Of a stretch of DNA of 64,000 nt, positions 31,866 to 43,907 are shown piece after piece. Numbering within the stretch: the stretch's first letter is position 1; each line of letters begins with the position of its first letter. The notes below the pieces were generated by a model. It searched no databases. It was not told the DNA's origin and was given only the letters and a program-made list of their open reading frames with translations. The translations under genes were made by a program, and so were the position numbers. The stretch comes from Persicaria tinctoria. Its lineage: Eukaryota; Streptophyta; Magnoliopsida; Caryophyllales; Polygonaceae. The DNA is taken from positions 28,588,475 through 28,652,474 of the forward strand of contig JBANSL010000009.1 of assembly GCA_037127255.1 (NCBI GenBank). The letters run 5' to 3'.

Positions 31866-33203
31866 ATTGGCGACGGGGAGAGCATCCGATTTTGGGATGA
31901 TAAATGGGCTGAAAATGTGCCTCTCCGGGAGCTGCTGATAAACGACGTGGCCATGAGGGACTGTGCTGGGAAGACTGCGGAGTTTTGGTCATCCAACGAG
32001 GGGTGGGTTTGGCACAAATTCAGCAGCCTCCTCCCTGCTGTCACGGTGCAGAAAATTGCTGTGTTAGTCGTCACGGAGATGGAGGACAGATTGTCCTGGG
32101 CGCCTAGCAGCAACGGTGAGTATTCGGCAAGTTCGGGGTACTCGGCTATATGGGGCGAAGGTAATGAGCAATCTCCCGACACCTCCTTCTTTGGTAAAAT
32201 TTGGAAGTTGGATGTACAGGAGAGGATCCGAGTTTTCATTTGGATGGTTAGCAAAGGCGGGATCCTGTCAAATGCCGAAAGATGTCGAAGACACATAGGT
32301 AACGTTGATTGTTGTCCTATTTGTAATCGTGAAAGTGAATCCCTTGCCCACCTGTTCCGCGACTGCGATTCTGTAAGATGCTTCTGGTTGCAGGTTGAAG
32401 GCGCCGAGCGGGGGCGGGATTTCTTCTCGCTCCCGTTCGCTGCGTGGATAAGGAGTAACATCTCTTTGTCGGAGGGAGGCTCGGGCAAGGCTAAGTGGAA
32501 GGAATTCTTTGCGATCGCTCTTTGGAAGATTTGGAAGAGACGAAACGACGTGGTTTTCAACAACGAGGGGAATGCCCCCCTAACGGTAGAGAGCTGCTGG
32601 AATCAGACGGAAGAATATACAGCTGCGAAAGGATCAAGACTAGAAATTCATAACATGAAGACGAAGCGGCCATGCCCTGTCAGCTGGTGTCCACCTAGCG
32701 AAAGGTGGGTGAAACTCAACACTGATGGGGCGGTTAAGGACTCTGGTGCGGCTGTGGCAGGCGGGGTGATCAGAAATGAAAAAGGTGAATGGATCGTTGG
32801 CTTTGTCGTCAACATCGGTGTGAGCTCGGTGGTGGCTGCTGAGCTTTGGGGAGTCGTGAAGGGGCTGGAGCAGGCTTGGGATAATGGCTTTAAGAAAGTG
32901 TTGTGTGAAGTGGACTCAAAAGTGGCGCTGGACCTCATCACGAGAGCGGTCAGCCCGTTGCACCCGTGTGCTAGCCTGGCGTCGTTGTGCCATGGCTTCC
33001 GTTGTAGGAACTGGGATCTTCAGTTCCGTCATATTTTCCGAGAAGCGAACCGTCTGGCGGACGGCCTAGCTAACCTTGCTTTTTCCTTCCCTGTTGGTTT
33101 TACTTGTATTGCTTCTACTCCGGATGAACTACTGCAATGTGCTACAGATGATGCAAATGGAGTAACTGTACTCCGAATGCAGGCTGTTCCCACAGTGCAA
33201 TAG
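31866..33203 (+). CDS. 3' part of LINE ORF2: zinc-binding RVT domain and RNase H
   Basis: One uninterrupted frame of about 445 codons, entered in mid-gene (RFWDDKW...). The first part has the zinc-binding region typical of plant LINE ends (CPICNRESESLAHLFRDC, preceded by ERIRVFIWMVSKGG). The second is RNase H with its acidic residues in context: LNTDGAV, AAELWGVV, CEVDSKVAL and NRLADGLAN. The endonuclease and reverse transcriptase are lost by 5' truncation, so there is no native start codon. The stop is at 33201-33203, followed by a short 3' UTR and the A tail. Confidence 0.85.
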   Translation: MGDGESIRFWDDKWAENVPLRELLINDVAMRDCAGKTAEFWSSNEGWVWHKFSSLLPAVTVQKIAVLVVTEMEDRLSWAPSSNGEYSASSGYSAIWGEGNEQSPDTSFFGKIWKLDVQERIRVFIWMVSKGGILSNAERCRRHIGNVDCCPICNRESESLAHLFRDCDSVRCFWLQVEGAERGRDFFSLPFAAWIRSNISLSEGGSGKAKWKEFFAIALWKIWKRRNDVVFNNEGNAPLTVESCWNQTEEYTAAKGSRLEIHNMKTKRPCPVSWCPPSERWVKLNTDGAVKDSGAAVAGGVIRNEKGEWIVGFVVNIGVSSVVAAELWGVVKGLEQAWDNGFKKVLCEVDSKVALDLITRAVSPLHPCASLASLCHGFRCRNWDLQFRHIFREANRLADGLANLAFSFPVGFTCIASTPDELLQCATDDANGVTVLRMQAVPTVQ

Positions 33204-33274
33204 GTTGTAGCTCTTGGTTTCCTTTGTCTTATTAATTCATAGGGCTTAGCCCGATTCCCCCACCAAAAAAAAAA
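31866..33274 (+). mobile_element. 5'-truncated LINE (L1-type with RNase H), recent insertion
   Basis: Flanked by a perfect target-site duplication AAACTAGCTCTAAGTG (31850-31865 and 33275-33290) and ending in an A-rich tail. It carries the 3' part of the LINE coding region. The perfect duplication and unbroken frame suggest recent insertion. Confidence 0.9.
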
Positions 33275-33601
33275 AAACTAGCTCTAAGTGGGTGTGGAAA
33301 ATAGGACGGCATATTAATTCAATTTAAATATTTTCTTTCTGACTCAAATGAGTTTTATTTGTTAAAAAAAAATGTTGATTTTTTTTTGCTTGTATGCATA
33401 AAATTATTATTGCTAGGGATGAATAAATTAAACTAAATTAACCTGGACCATTTCTTCGGTTGAAAACCAGCTACATGTGCCACTTGATCGATAAGAACCA
33501 CATGTACATAGTTTAATATAAAATAATTCTTGTTGTTGAAACGTATGCAATGTGCCAAAAATAGTTCATGCAATTCTATTATTAAACAAGTTAATTAATT
33601 A

Positions 33602-34429
33602 GACCATGTTTATCAGTTACTATTCAAGATACTAAAATTATTATTTTTTTATTCATCTCTTTCCGCCACATCAGCATAACATCCATTTCTCACTTTTTCC
33701 AGTTTAACAAAAGCATACCTAACATCCCACAATCCATCTTTTTTTTTCCAATTCAATTTACGAATATACCCTTCTATAACAATTATTTTCAATATGTTTA
33801 TAATATGATTATAATATTATATTAGTATATAATTACTAAAATGTAATTATAAAATTTAGATTTAAAATAAAATAGCAAACTCCATTGATTAAAAAAAGGA
33901 AATTACACAAAATCTAATACATAAACTAAATTGCAACGTAAAAAAACACAATATGAAATTTGCGAAATCTAATTGCCTCCACGTATGGAAAATTACAATA
34001 TAATTAAAATGAATATAGTATTATGATAATTTTTAATATAAATATATTGTAAATAATTATTTTTTAAAAAATATGTCGAAACATATTCAAAATTGATGTC
34101 TATGTGTATTGAAAAATGAATATAATATTATGGTAATTTTTAATGTTTTATTTTTTTACATTTTAAATAGCGAAAATGATATTATGTGAATGTAATTAAA
34201 ATGTGTCAGATTAAATCTCAACCGTCGATTCCATTAAATCTCAACTGTTCACCCCGTCCACCAGTGGTATTGTGCCATGTGTCCTCCCATGTGTGGCAAT
34301 ATGGCAGCCCAAAGATGCATAGCATCGATGCTAAATTAAAATCCCTTAAGCATCCCTTCACCCCTCACTTAATATTTTATTAATATTTCTACACTTAAGT
34401 ATCTTGAATAGTGGCCGTTAAAGATGGCC
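33602..34429. mobile_element. Harbinger-type MITE, 828 bp, TTA target duplication
   Basis: The left end GACCATGTTTATC...CTATTCAAGATACT and the inverted right end GGCCATCTTTAAC...CTATTCAAGATACT give imperfect inverted repeats of about 37 bp. TTA at 33599-33601 and 34430-34432 is the target-site duplication. Very AT-rich inside, noncoding. It could be a relic of a longer PIF/Harbinger element. Confidence 0.75.
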
Positions 34430-34501
34430 TTAGAGAGTATATGAATTTTGTTTTTAATTGAGAAATAATGTGTATATATTTGGGGTTGAGTATTTTAACT
34501 A

Positions 34502-35455
34502 TTTGGATGCAAAATGATGGGTACGTTATCTACTAGGGATAGGTTAAGCAGAAGAGGAGCATCAATTCCGAATGTTTGTGGTTTCTGTAATTCGTATGGG
34601 GAAGATGAGGTCCATTTATTCACAAATTGTCCTTTTGGACAAAGCCCGCTCTTAAAAACTGAAAAATGCGCAGAAGTGATCAACAACCTCTCTGATCAAA
34701 ATAGGAACGACAAGACTATAATAGAAAGTCTAGGTCAGTGCTTGAATAAAATAAAAAAAAGGAGGGGATGACATTAAAATGGTGGTCTATCTGGTATTAC
34801 AGAAACCAAGTAGCTTTTAGAAACCTAAAAGGAGCCTTCACAAATAGAGATACAATCTTTCCTGAAATCTGTCAGGGGAAATTGGAGAAGGGCAGCAATG
34901 GAAGAAATAGATAATTGTGTAATGACGGCTGGCTATAAAGTTTTCTCGGGTCGTAAACTAAGCAGAAAGAATGTCAAATGGAGGAAGTTGGTAAATGGTT
35001 ATCTGAAATTAAATTTTGATGGAGCTATAAGTGGAACTGGAGGAGCTAGTGCAGAATTTATAATCAGGAACTGGGTGGAAGATGTTATTAAACTATGTTA
35101 TAAGGAATTAGGAGCTATTTCCCCGCTTATGGCGGAGACGATCGCTCTTAGAGAAGGAATTATTGTTGCAAAGGAAAATATTATCAAAAACTCATTATCG
35201 AAGGGAATTCTCAGATTGTCATAAATCATCTTAAATCAAAAGGCTCTTGCCCCTAGGAAATTGAATTGATTATGGGAGAATGGAGATATCAAAGGTTTGT
35301 TGCAGACCTTTCGGGATATCTCTTTCTCCCATGTGCCCCGTGAGGGTAACAGGGTGACTGATAAGGTTGCACACCTTGGTCGTCCTGTTAACGGGTTGGC
35401 GCTGGAGTCTCATCCAGATCTTTTAGATCTCATCCGTCAGGATGCTTTCGGTTAG
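34502..35455 (+). pseudogene. 3' fragment of a second LINE: zinc-binding RVT domain and RNase H, decayed
   Basis: 34514-34771 encodes TLSTRDRLSRRG and CGFCNSYGEDEVHLFTNCPF, the zinc-binding LINE segment. 34898-35224 encodes LKLNFDGA and LMAETIALREG, the first RNase H motifs, and frame-shifted sequence up to 35455 gives FSHVPREGNRVTDKVAHLGR, the last RNase H motif. Several stops and shifts. No target duplication was identified. It differs from the LINEs at 31866 and 35912. Confidence 0.7.
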
Positions 35456-35637
35456 AATTTCTAACCGAATTCTTACCTAATAAAAAATATGATGAGTACA
35501 TACTAAAAATGGAAACTTGTTTGTTAAAGCTCGATAAATTGTTTTTTTTTAATTTATTCATTTTTAGTCAAAAAGAGGATTGAGTAACAAATCCAATTAG
35601 CATTGCTGAAAAACCAAAATTGCATTAAAGAGAACCA

Positions 35638-35894
35638 TTTTTTTTTTATAAGGAAATAATTCGATGACCAGACATATCTGGACCCTCGAGAGGCCGACAA
35701 AGTCGGAAGACGGCGAACCGTCAAACATACAACGAAATAAAAGGAAAACGGTGCAATACAAGAACCGGCAAACAAACAGTCTGAGCCGACCATACGATCC
35801 TAATCCCGAAAAGCTGAGGAGAACGTAGACTAATTCCGAAGTCAAACGCTACCATGAGATGACACCGCTGATCAGCGGTACATCAGAAATCCCT
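35638..35894 (-). mobile_element. Short LINE 3' end (or SINE) insertion
   Basis: 257-bp segment with an A10 tail on the minus strand (T10 at 35638-35647), flanked by ATTAAAGAGAACCA at 35624-35637 and 35895-35908. The tail-proximal sequence (GGTCATCGAATTATTTCCTTAT before the A run, read as two short words) resembles plant LINE 3' ends. No coding part remains. Confidence 0.7.
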
Positions 35895-35947
35895 ATTAAA
35901 GAGAACCACTTTTTTTTTTTTTTACAGTAGGCAATAAATTGGATGTA

Positions 35948-38900
35948 CTAACGACATCCATGATCATCTCGCATGATGATGTTCTGGAACTCACAACAAC
36001 AGGAACTCGAAATAAAAGTACAATTCAATTGAGATTTAGCAAGAAAATCAGCTGCACCATTTGCCTCCCTATAGCAGTGCTGAATTGTGACGCTCTCAAA
36101 ATCTTTGCTTAACGAATGGATCTCTTGGATTATTTGAGCAACCTCCCATGGTATATTGTTCACTTGATTGATGGCATTGACGATGATTGCACAATCACTT
36201 TCAACTATTAATCTACGAATCCCCATCTCCACTGCCAGTCTTATACCTGTATAAATTGTAAAAGCTTCTGCTAGAATGACCGAACTCATCCTAAGATTAC
36301 ATTTATGAATCCGAAGAACTAGACCATCATTATTCCTAACAATACCACCAACCTGCGATTGAGTATCAATTTTCACCGAAGCATCTACATTGATCTTAAT
36401 GACATTTATAGGAGGGCATTTCCAAATTAATTTATCAGGAGGTCTAACACGTTTAGGTAACTTTGTTTTTACCTGTTGTTTATTCCAACATCAAAATTTT
36501 GTCTATAGTTTGAGTTAGAGCATAGATAATAACTGTATCCGAAGTATTGCGAAAAATAATTCTATTTCTGAGTTCCCAAACAGAATGTTATAAATGGCAT
36601 AAGTCTGTAAAATCTATATTAAGAGCTCTAGTATTTAAAATATTTTCCGAAACATTACTTGTTAGAATTGGAATATTATAACATTTTCCCAACTTAACAC
36701 CCAGATTTTGAATAAGAGATCTGGTGATCCGACAATTAAACAATAAATGATTTGTATCTTCTGTATCAGAATTACAAGGAGAGAAAGTACTAGGAACTCT
36801 ATTTATATATCTATTTAGACGGGTCGTGGTAGGTAGGATATCTAAAATAATTTTCCAAATAAAATTTTTCATATTCGGAGGAATATTAAGTTTCCAAATT
36901 CAGTCTGCCGAAATTTTCTTAGTATTCCCTGCATTACAAATAGAAGATGTGGATTTAACAGAGAATTTTCCATCACTACTATAAATCCAAATTAACCTGT
37001 CTGGAATATCAATTATTGGAATATGGATATTAGTAATAGCTTGAACAATATGAGGGGGGAATATACTATTTAATTTATCAATATCCCAAGAGTTGGTATT
37101 TGTAAATAAATCACAAACTTTTAAGTTAGGATTACGATCATTCCGAAAGTTTTGAAGACATTGCGCATTTACCCAAATGTCAGACCATACATTTATGGTT
37201 TTCCCATTACCCACTAGCCATAGCAGACCTTTAGAGAACATATCTCTGATATTAAGAAGTCTGCCAAACTGCCAAGAGGTTTTGAAACTGCCTCTTTCCA
37301 TTAGAGATTCTTTCGAGAGATATTTATCCGTAATAACCTTTGACCAAATATTATCAGGATTAGCCATAATTCTCCAAAGAAGTTTCATTTGCATACCAAT
37401 ATTAATTTGCTCAGCTGATTTAAAACCTAACCCACCATCTTTTTTAGGAGTACACAGATGTTCCCAGCTGATAAGAGGATGATAGTTATCCGATTGAATT
37501 TTATTCCAAAAGAAATTTTTGTTGATCTGATCAATCTTTTGTAGAACTCCTTTTGGAAGAAGAAAAGACTGCATTAAATAATTTGTTTTAGAATTTAGGT
37601 TTGCCTGAATTAGAACCGATCTACCAGCTTGAGAGAGAGTATTAGATTTCCACTTTGATAGCTGCTTTTTAAGGCTACTTATCGCCTCATCAAACAAGAC
37701 ATTACAAACCCTGCCACTAATAAGTGGTATACCAAGGTGTTTTTCCATTGATTTTGTAACTGGAATATTTAGCTGTTGAGCAAGGGACTGGGCTTTACTG
37801 AAAGGAATATTTTTAGAAACTTGTAGAGAACTTTTATTATAATTTATAGTTAATCCAGACATATTGGAGAAAGTATTCAGAAGATTTCTAATCGTATGAA
37901 GACTTAAATCATCAGCTCGTCCAAAAATTAGAGTATCATCTGCAAAGGAAAGAAATGGAATAGGATCACTGCTATTTGTAAGTTTGATTCCAACCAAAGG
38001 GTCACATTCCAAAGATTCTTGTTGCAACATTCTCCCTAATAGTTCCATAACCAATACAAAAATATATGGAACAAGAGGATCTCCTTGTCGAATTCCCCTA
38101 TAAGTATGAAAAGTACGGCCTGGCAAATTATTAACTAAAACTGAGAAACTAGTTTTAGTTAGACAGGTCATAACCCAGTTAATCCATCTGGAATCAAAAC
38201 CAAATTTGTTTAGAATAACACGAATAAAACTCCAGCTTATTTTGTCATAAGCTTTCTCCATATCTAGCTTTAAAGCCATCCATCCCAGTTTACCTTTTTT
38301 GGTATGAAAAGAGTGGAAAACCTCATGAGCTATTAGTATATTATCCTCAATATTTCTACCTTGAACAAAAGCTCCTTGAAATGGGTTAATAATACGTGGT
38401 AAGATAGGCTTCAAACGATTAGCCAAAAGTTTCGAGATAACCTTATAAATAGTATTACACAAACTAATCGGACGGTAGTGGTTAATGTTACTAGGTGTAT
38501 CAATTTTTGGAATAAGTGCAATAAAAGTTGAATTTACTTCATTGAGTAGTACACCAGAATGAAAGAAAGATTGAACAGCTTTGCAAACTAATTTACCGAC
38601 AATATCCCAGTATTTTTTATAGAACTCTGGTGGAAACCCATCAGGACCTGGAGACTTGTCATCTGTCATTGAGAATAGGGTATCCTTAATTTCTTTATTT
38701 GAAAAAGGATGTGTTAAAATTCTGTTTTCAAATTCAGTAATTGTCTGATCAATTAAATTTAGGAAATATGGATTACTGTTAATCGGTGCATTATTAGAAA
38801 TGAATCTTTCGGCCAATTCAGTCGTAATTTCATCTCTAATTTGATCCTCATCCTCAATCAATAACCCATGTTTATTTGTAAAATTACGAGTGACATTTTT

Positions 38901-40028
38901 TTAATTTCTTATTTTAGATATGGATTGGTAGTATTTGGTGTTTCTGTCTCCAAACCTTAGAAAATTTGATTTTGCTCGTTGTTTCCAAAAAGTATTATTG
39001 AAGTCCATGAGAGATTCACGCTTACTTAGCAATCTATTACGCTTAATGTTTATTGTATCGTTTAAAATCCCACCAATTTGTTGTGTTTGTAGTAACAGAA
39101 GCTGATCTTCAATCTCTTTTATCTGTCGGAAATTATTATTTGGGTGAGACTTACACCAGATCCTTGTATTTTTTTTAAGAAGTTTTTGTTTTTGTAATAG
39201 AGTAAACATAAACGACCCGTCAAGTTTATTCTGCCAAGTTGATTTAACTAATCTATTATAGTTATCATTGCTAGCCCAAGACATTTCAAACTTAAACGGG
39301 GAACCAGCCCTAATTTTTGCGCTTCCTATTGACATAGACATTAAAGAGTGATCAGAAGTTGTGAAAGGATGATTGTGTACTGATAAATTAGGGAACTGAG
39401 TTAAGATATCTGTATGAGCCATTACTCTATCTAATCGTTCATAGATATTATCAATAGGATTTTGACTTTTTCTCCACGTAACTGAACTACCTGTATAAGG
39501 GATCGTATGAACATCTAATTCTTCCCTAATCTGTTGTATTCGCAAGAATCTATTAGCTTGCGGAAGTACACCACCAATTTTGTCAGAGCCTGTTTCAATT
39601 TCATTGAAATCTCCCATTAACAAACATGGGAGAGATTGCCCGTGAATGACAATGAATAACTCATTCCAGAATCTATTTTTTTCAATTTGATTAGAAGGAG
39701 CATAAATGAAAGTAAGAATGAAACTAAAGTTATCAATTTTAACCAGGTAAATAATATACTTATCTGATGCAGATATTGTTTGAAAAGACTGCATAAATTT
39801 AGACGTGTTTAGTAAAATCCAGAAACCACCTTTTGTTCCAATTGAGGCAATATGATGATCATCATTAAAACCTGCTCGCTTGTAGAAGGATTTAGTTGGT
39901 GGCTCAATTGACTTAGTTTCAGCAAGGACTAACATATCCAATTTATTTCGTTTTTGAATATAAGCTAAATCTTGCCCCAGGTTAGTTTTTCTCACACCTC
40001 TGATATTCCAATATGCGATGTTTATCAT
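35948..40028 (-). pseudogene. LINE ORF2: endonuclease, reverse transcriptase, RNase H, with nonsense codons
   Basis: Starts at the ATG at 40028. Endonuclease motifs: IAYWNIRG, LAETKS, YAPSN, GDFNEIE and SDHSLM. A TAA at 38901-38903, in an A-rich run, separates it from the in-frame reverse transcriptase: DKSPGPDGFPPEFYKKYW, YRPISLCNTIYK, ALKLDMEKAYD, GIRQGDPL, FADDTLIFGR and KHLGIPL. A TGA at 36900-36902 (likely Trp codon) and a TAA near 36588 interrupt the zinc-binding part (TFSPCNSDTEDTNHLLFNC). RNase H follows after a frameshift: INVDAS, AEAFTIYTG, VESDCAII and REANGAADFLA. All enzymatic residues are recognisable. Apart from these few lesions the frame is well kept. Confidence 0.88.
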
Positions 40029-42523
40029 TTAAAATAATATTTTTCCATACCCGCTTTGTGAGCATTACTAAGACATACAATATCAATAATATGATCACTA
40101 ACGTTAAAATTATTTGTGATCCATCCATGCCAATTGTTACACACAAATCTATTCTGAAAAGCACTTTGGGATAATGAAGTAATTAATCTATAGCCCATTT
40201 GTACCGGCCAGAGAATTAAGAAATCACCATTGTTGTTAAGCACCTTAATGTTAATCACCTTAATATTGAAATCAACCACAACCGTTTTACACCTATTGAA
40301 CCGATTAAGACAACAACAAACATATACTCCCAGGAATACAAAACCACAGTACCCATGACAATCAAAATCTGTTAAGCATATCAAGAGGGATGTTAATCCA
40401 GAGAGATTGTTGTTAAGCATTGTTGAATCAAAATTTAGGCACCATTTGTGAGGAATAATGTAAGAGGAACCTGCTGAAAGTATAATACATATGCGAACAG
40501 CATCCAGACATACAAACATAGACCACACAAAACCCTTAAACAAAGGATCTAACCCAGCCGACAGAGGCAAATCCCTATGAACCACAAAACTAGGGACATC
40601 CTCCAGAACACCTGTACAAGAAACCTTCAAGGCAAAACACACAACCCTTACCAAAGTACAACAAGCCCAGCCAAAAAAAACCACAATCCTAGCGCTATTA
40701 CAGTACCAAAATTCGAAGGGGAGACGGGAAAAAACCTTAGAAAACGAAACCGCCCTCAATAAGAGTTTAAATGGCATAAAACGATCAAGGAGACTGCTTC
40801 TGCTTCTTGTTACTATGATCACGAGAGTCGACCTCATAGATGTCCACAATCTCCTTCGCCTTGTAATGGCTCCTCTGCACGTTACAATCTTGATCTTGAA
40901 CGGATATATGAACCCCTTGGAAGAGATCAAGTCCATAGAAGAGAACAAGTCCATATCACTTGGAGCCCCATGGACAACAGCATAAAGGAACGAAGAAGAC
41001 ATGGCAATATTTGTGTGAAAATCCCCACACTCAACGCCTGAAGAAAAGCAAGGATGCCTGCAGCTGTTGGGATTATGTAACTCTCTCCAAATCTGTTTCC
41101 AGTTATGCGCCTCAACCTGTATAAAGCAAAACAAACGGGGTGTTAACCCAACAAACTGGTTGTTAAGCCGATTAGCATCATATGTGAGCCAATTCATTTG
41201 GGAATCCTGGGTTCTAGAAACACCAGTAGACAACAACCAACAACTAAAAGCATCCATAATTTTTTACAACAGCACAGAACGAATAAAATAGCAAGTAAAA
41301 CAATTAATCCAACTGAAATCAAAATTTTTAGGAAAATAGATATGGATATCATAGCTGTTGGTATATATCAAATCACTCCAAATCTGTTTCCAGAAACACA
41401 AAGGGGGTGTTAACCCAGAAATAATGCTGTTAAGCTCTATAGTCTCAGTTGAAAACCAACGTTTTAGAGATCTCATGGTTTTGGAAACACCCTGAACTGA
41501 TATAAGATAGTACCTAAAACCGGAAATAGCTACCATATTACACACAAAGCCCTTAAGCAGAGCAGGAAACCAAGCCGCCAAAGAGTCTTCCTTATGAACA
41601 ACAATATCAAGGATGGCCTTTGGATCACCTGCACAATCAAACACCAAACACACAACCCCCACAGTACTAAAACACATTGAGGTACAGAACATCACATCCC
41701 TAAACATATTACAATACCAAAAAAAATTCAGCAGACAGCTATAGAAAGAACAGATCTGAAATTTAGGAAAAATTGAAAGAACTTCAAAGGATCTATTTAT
41801 CATATAAGAGTAAATCACTTTGGGTAACCAAATATAACCTAATCTCATGCTATAAATCTGTCGATAGGCAAACAAATTAATGAGACATTTAGAACAATAT
41901 TCCCAGTCTGAAGAGGTTTTTATAGACTGAAGAGGACAATATTCCCAGTATATGTAAAGCAGATGACACAGAGTATATAAGGTAATGAGTGAAACAAACT
42001 AATCAAGAGTAATCTCTATAAAACCCAGCATGCAACGAGAATGAACACATTTACTGACAATAAACACAAAGACTAACCTCACATGCATAAGAGACCTAAA
42101 ACACACCGAGACACCAATCAACAAAAAATCACACCTATAACAGAGCCAAGCTTCGAGGGGAATTCGATCACAAACCGAAGAAAAACACACCACCCTCTTT
42201 AAAGATGTAACTGAGATGGCAAAAACACAGTTGAATTGAGATAGGAACAGGCAAACAAGGACAGGATGTAAATATATAGAATTCAAATCAAAATTTGAGA
42301 AGGTAATAGCTGTTAGGCCTTGAGAATTATACATCCCCATCAAATCAAACAACGGATAGCTGATAGTTTTTAGATTCAAACATATCGAGATATTGTTACC
42401 CTGGCTGTTAAGCCCCAATTTAAAACTAACAGAATTACCTTTCATATGCCAACATCCGAAACTGCTATCCTCTGAAGAGGAAAAGCAGTAACCAAAGAAA
42501 TCAACAACCAGCAGAGCAAACAC
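40025..42523 (-). pseudogene. Long unrecognised repetitive frame upstream of LINE ORF2 (candidate ORF1)
   Basis: One phase stays open for 833 codons with only two stops (TAG at 41999-42001 and one at 41264-41266). The last part is 410 codons long, and its stop overlaps the ORF2 start as ATGA (40025-40028). The predicted protein is Cys-, Phe- and Leu-rich with in-frame repeats: LNSIISGLTPPLCF (about 41430), LNNQFVGLTPRLFCF (about 41165) and LNNNLSGLTSLLICL (about 40415); also FWYCN...VVC...VVH.....KGFV at about 41705-41540 and 40725-40525. It lacks the DUF4283/zinc-knuckle features of usual plant L1 ORF1. The sense strand is T-rich, which lowers stop frequency, and a short charged frame (RSHYKAKEIVDIYEVD, 40800-40880) exists in another phase, so translation is not proven. 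Confidence 0.4.
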
Positions 42524-42678
42524 CAGTCGAAGGAAAGAGATGAAGAGAGGAAGGTGAGCTCGGGCGGCGAGAAGGCCGCACAGAGCTACAGAGGAAGAAG
42601 ACAGACGGCTAGGGTTTTGTTGGGAGTGTTTTTTCTATTAAAGAGAACCACTTGATTTTGTATAAAGGGGTTAACTGT

Positions 42679-43030
42679 GGGTGTGTATGGTTGCATTTTT
42701 AACTACTAAAAAAGTAATAGAAGTAGGTAGTTTAAATTATAAGTTGTGTATGGTAATTAATTTTAGCTAGTTTATAGTTAAAATGGGGGGTTAAAAAATA
42801 AGCTTGTTTTTGCTGCTTATTTTGGGTTTTGGCGGTTTATTTGGTTTGAAAAGACAAGTATACCCCTAATAACAATCAAATAAACCCTACTTTTTACAAA
42901 TAAACTGTTTTTCGTCTCATACGGAGTTTATATTTTTTCATAAAATTTTAACTACTTTTACCAACAGTTTATAAATTTTTACCCTGTTTATAATTTTAGT
43001 CGGTTTATTAACCCCGTCCCATACGAACCC
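42679..43030. mobile_element. MITE with GGGTGTGTATGG-type inverted repeats
   Basis: The left end GGGTGTGTATGG and the inverted right end GGGTTCGTATGG match at 10 of 12 positions. The inside contains GTTTAT/ATAAAC words in both orientations. About 352 bp, noncoding. A target duplication was not clear. Confidence 0.5.
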
Positions 43031-43877
43031 TATATATATTGTTGGTGATTTAGTTATTTGATCATTTTTTGAGCTGGTCAATAACGTTTTAATTAATTAG
43101 TAAATTAAAAGTTGAATTATATATACTTGTTTGAATTTTTTTTATGGCCTTTATGGGTGTGCTTTGTTTTATACGGAGTAGTTCGTGTTCTAAGAACCAA
43201 AACCTAATTAAATATACATATTTACTATTAAATTATTTTGTAATTTGTTGTTATCTTATATCTTCAATGTTCATTTGGAAATAATGATTGATCTCTTGCG
43301 AATTGAATATTAGCTAGTTATGGTAAAAAGTTGATCTACTATTATTCGGCGGCCTTTGGCATTGACTAAACGATCCGTAAGGGCGCGCGATCCGTAAGGG
43401 TTTGATGGGCTAAGATAAAAGGGGAGGTTGTGTGCGCGCATACTAGAGCCTCGAACAACACATAGATCTGACGTGATTTCATTTAAAGTCAATTGGTAAT
43501 GAGATGAGTAACCCTTCACCTTTTTATGTTGTTCCAGCATTATCTATATATACTGCCGATTTGGGACAATCACATTCAACAATTTATTGTTAATTGATCG
43601 TTAATTATATAAATGTAAGATTTTTCCTCATAGATTTTTCAATAACTCTGGTCTTCTTGACCTCATCCCCAAGGATCTACCCGAGAGTAGTTCTCTTCCA
43701 AATTCTTTCCTAATAATAAAAAAAAAAGGATGCGTATGTTTTTGCTGCTTGTAATTTGCAATTACCCACAATATTGGGGGATATAGAGGGCAAATTGGCC
43801 AATAGCTAGGAAATGGGAACTCGACAATAGTGGCCCACAGCTGCTTCGAGACAGGTGTGTGTGCCCTTTATTAATAA
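43031..43877. other. No gene recognised
   Basis: AT-rich. 43480-43590 (a GATGAGTAACCCTTCACC-like phrase, then a CATTATCTATATATACTGCC segment) resembles a phrase common in plant repetitive DNA. A minus-strand frame at 43310-43540 covers it but is not judged coding. Confidence 0.35.
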
Positions 43878-43888
43878 CTAGCCTATAC

Positions 43889-43907
43889 CCCGTGCGCTAC
43901 GCACGGG
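43889..43907 (-). other. Helitron 3' subterminal hairpin
   Basis: CCCGTGCG and CGCACGGG form a perfect 8-bp stem with a 3-nt loop, seven bases from the terminal CTAG at 43878-43881. Confidence 0.85.

Larger units (their letters stand above)
35912..42634 (-). mobile_element. Full-length L1-type LINE
   Basis: A 19-bp target-site duplication CTATTAAAGAGAACCACTT is present at 35893-35911 and 42635-42653. An A tail (T run at 35910-35923) lies at the left, 3' end. From 42634 leftward come a T-rich 5' region with a long repetitive frame (to 40025), then endonuclease, reverse transcriptase, zinc-binding segment and RNase H (40028-35948). About 6.7 kb. A few nonsense codons make this copy inactive. 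Confidence 0.92.

Noticed and set aside
40800..40960. Charged frame (VQRSHYKAKEIVDIYEVDSR) as the true end of LINE ORF1
   Set aside because: Looks protein-like but is short, has a stop soon upstream, and conflicts with the longer open phase; noted as an alternative only.
43310..43540. 76-codon minus-strand frame
   Set aside because: Covers a phrase common in plant repetitive DNA; no domain and no gene context.
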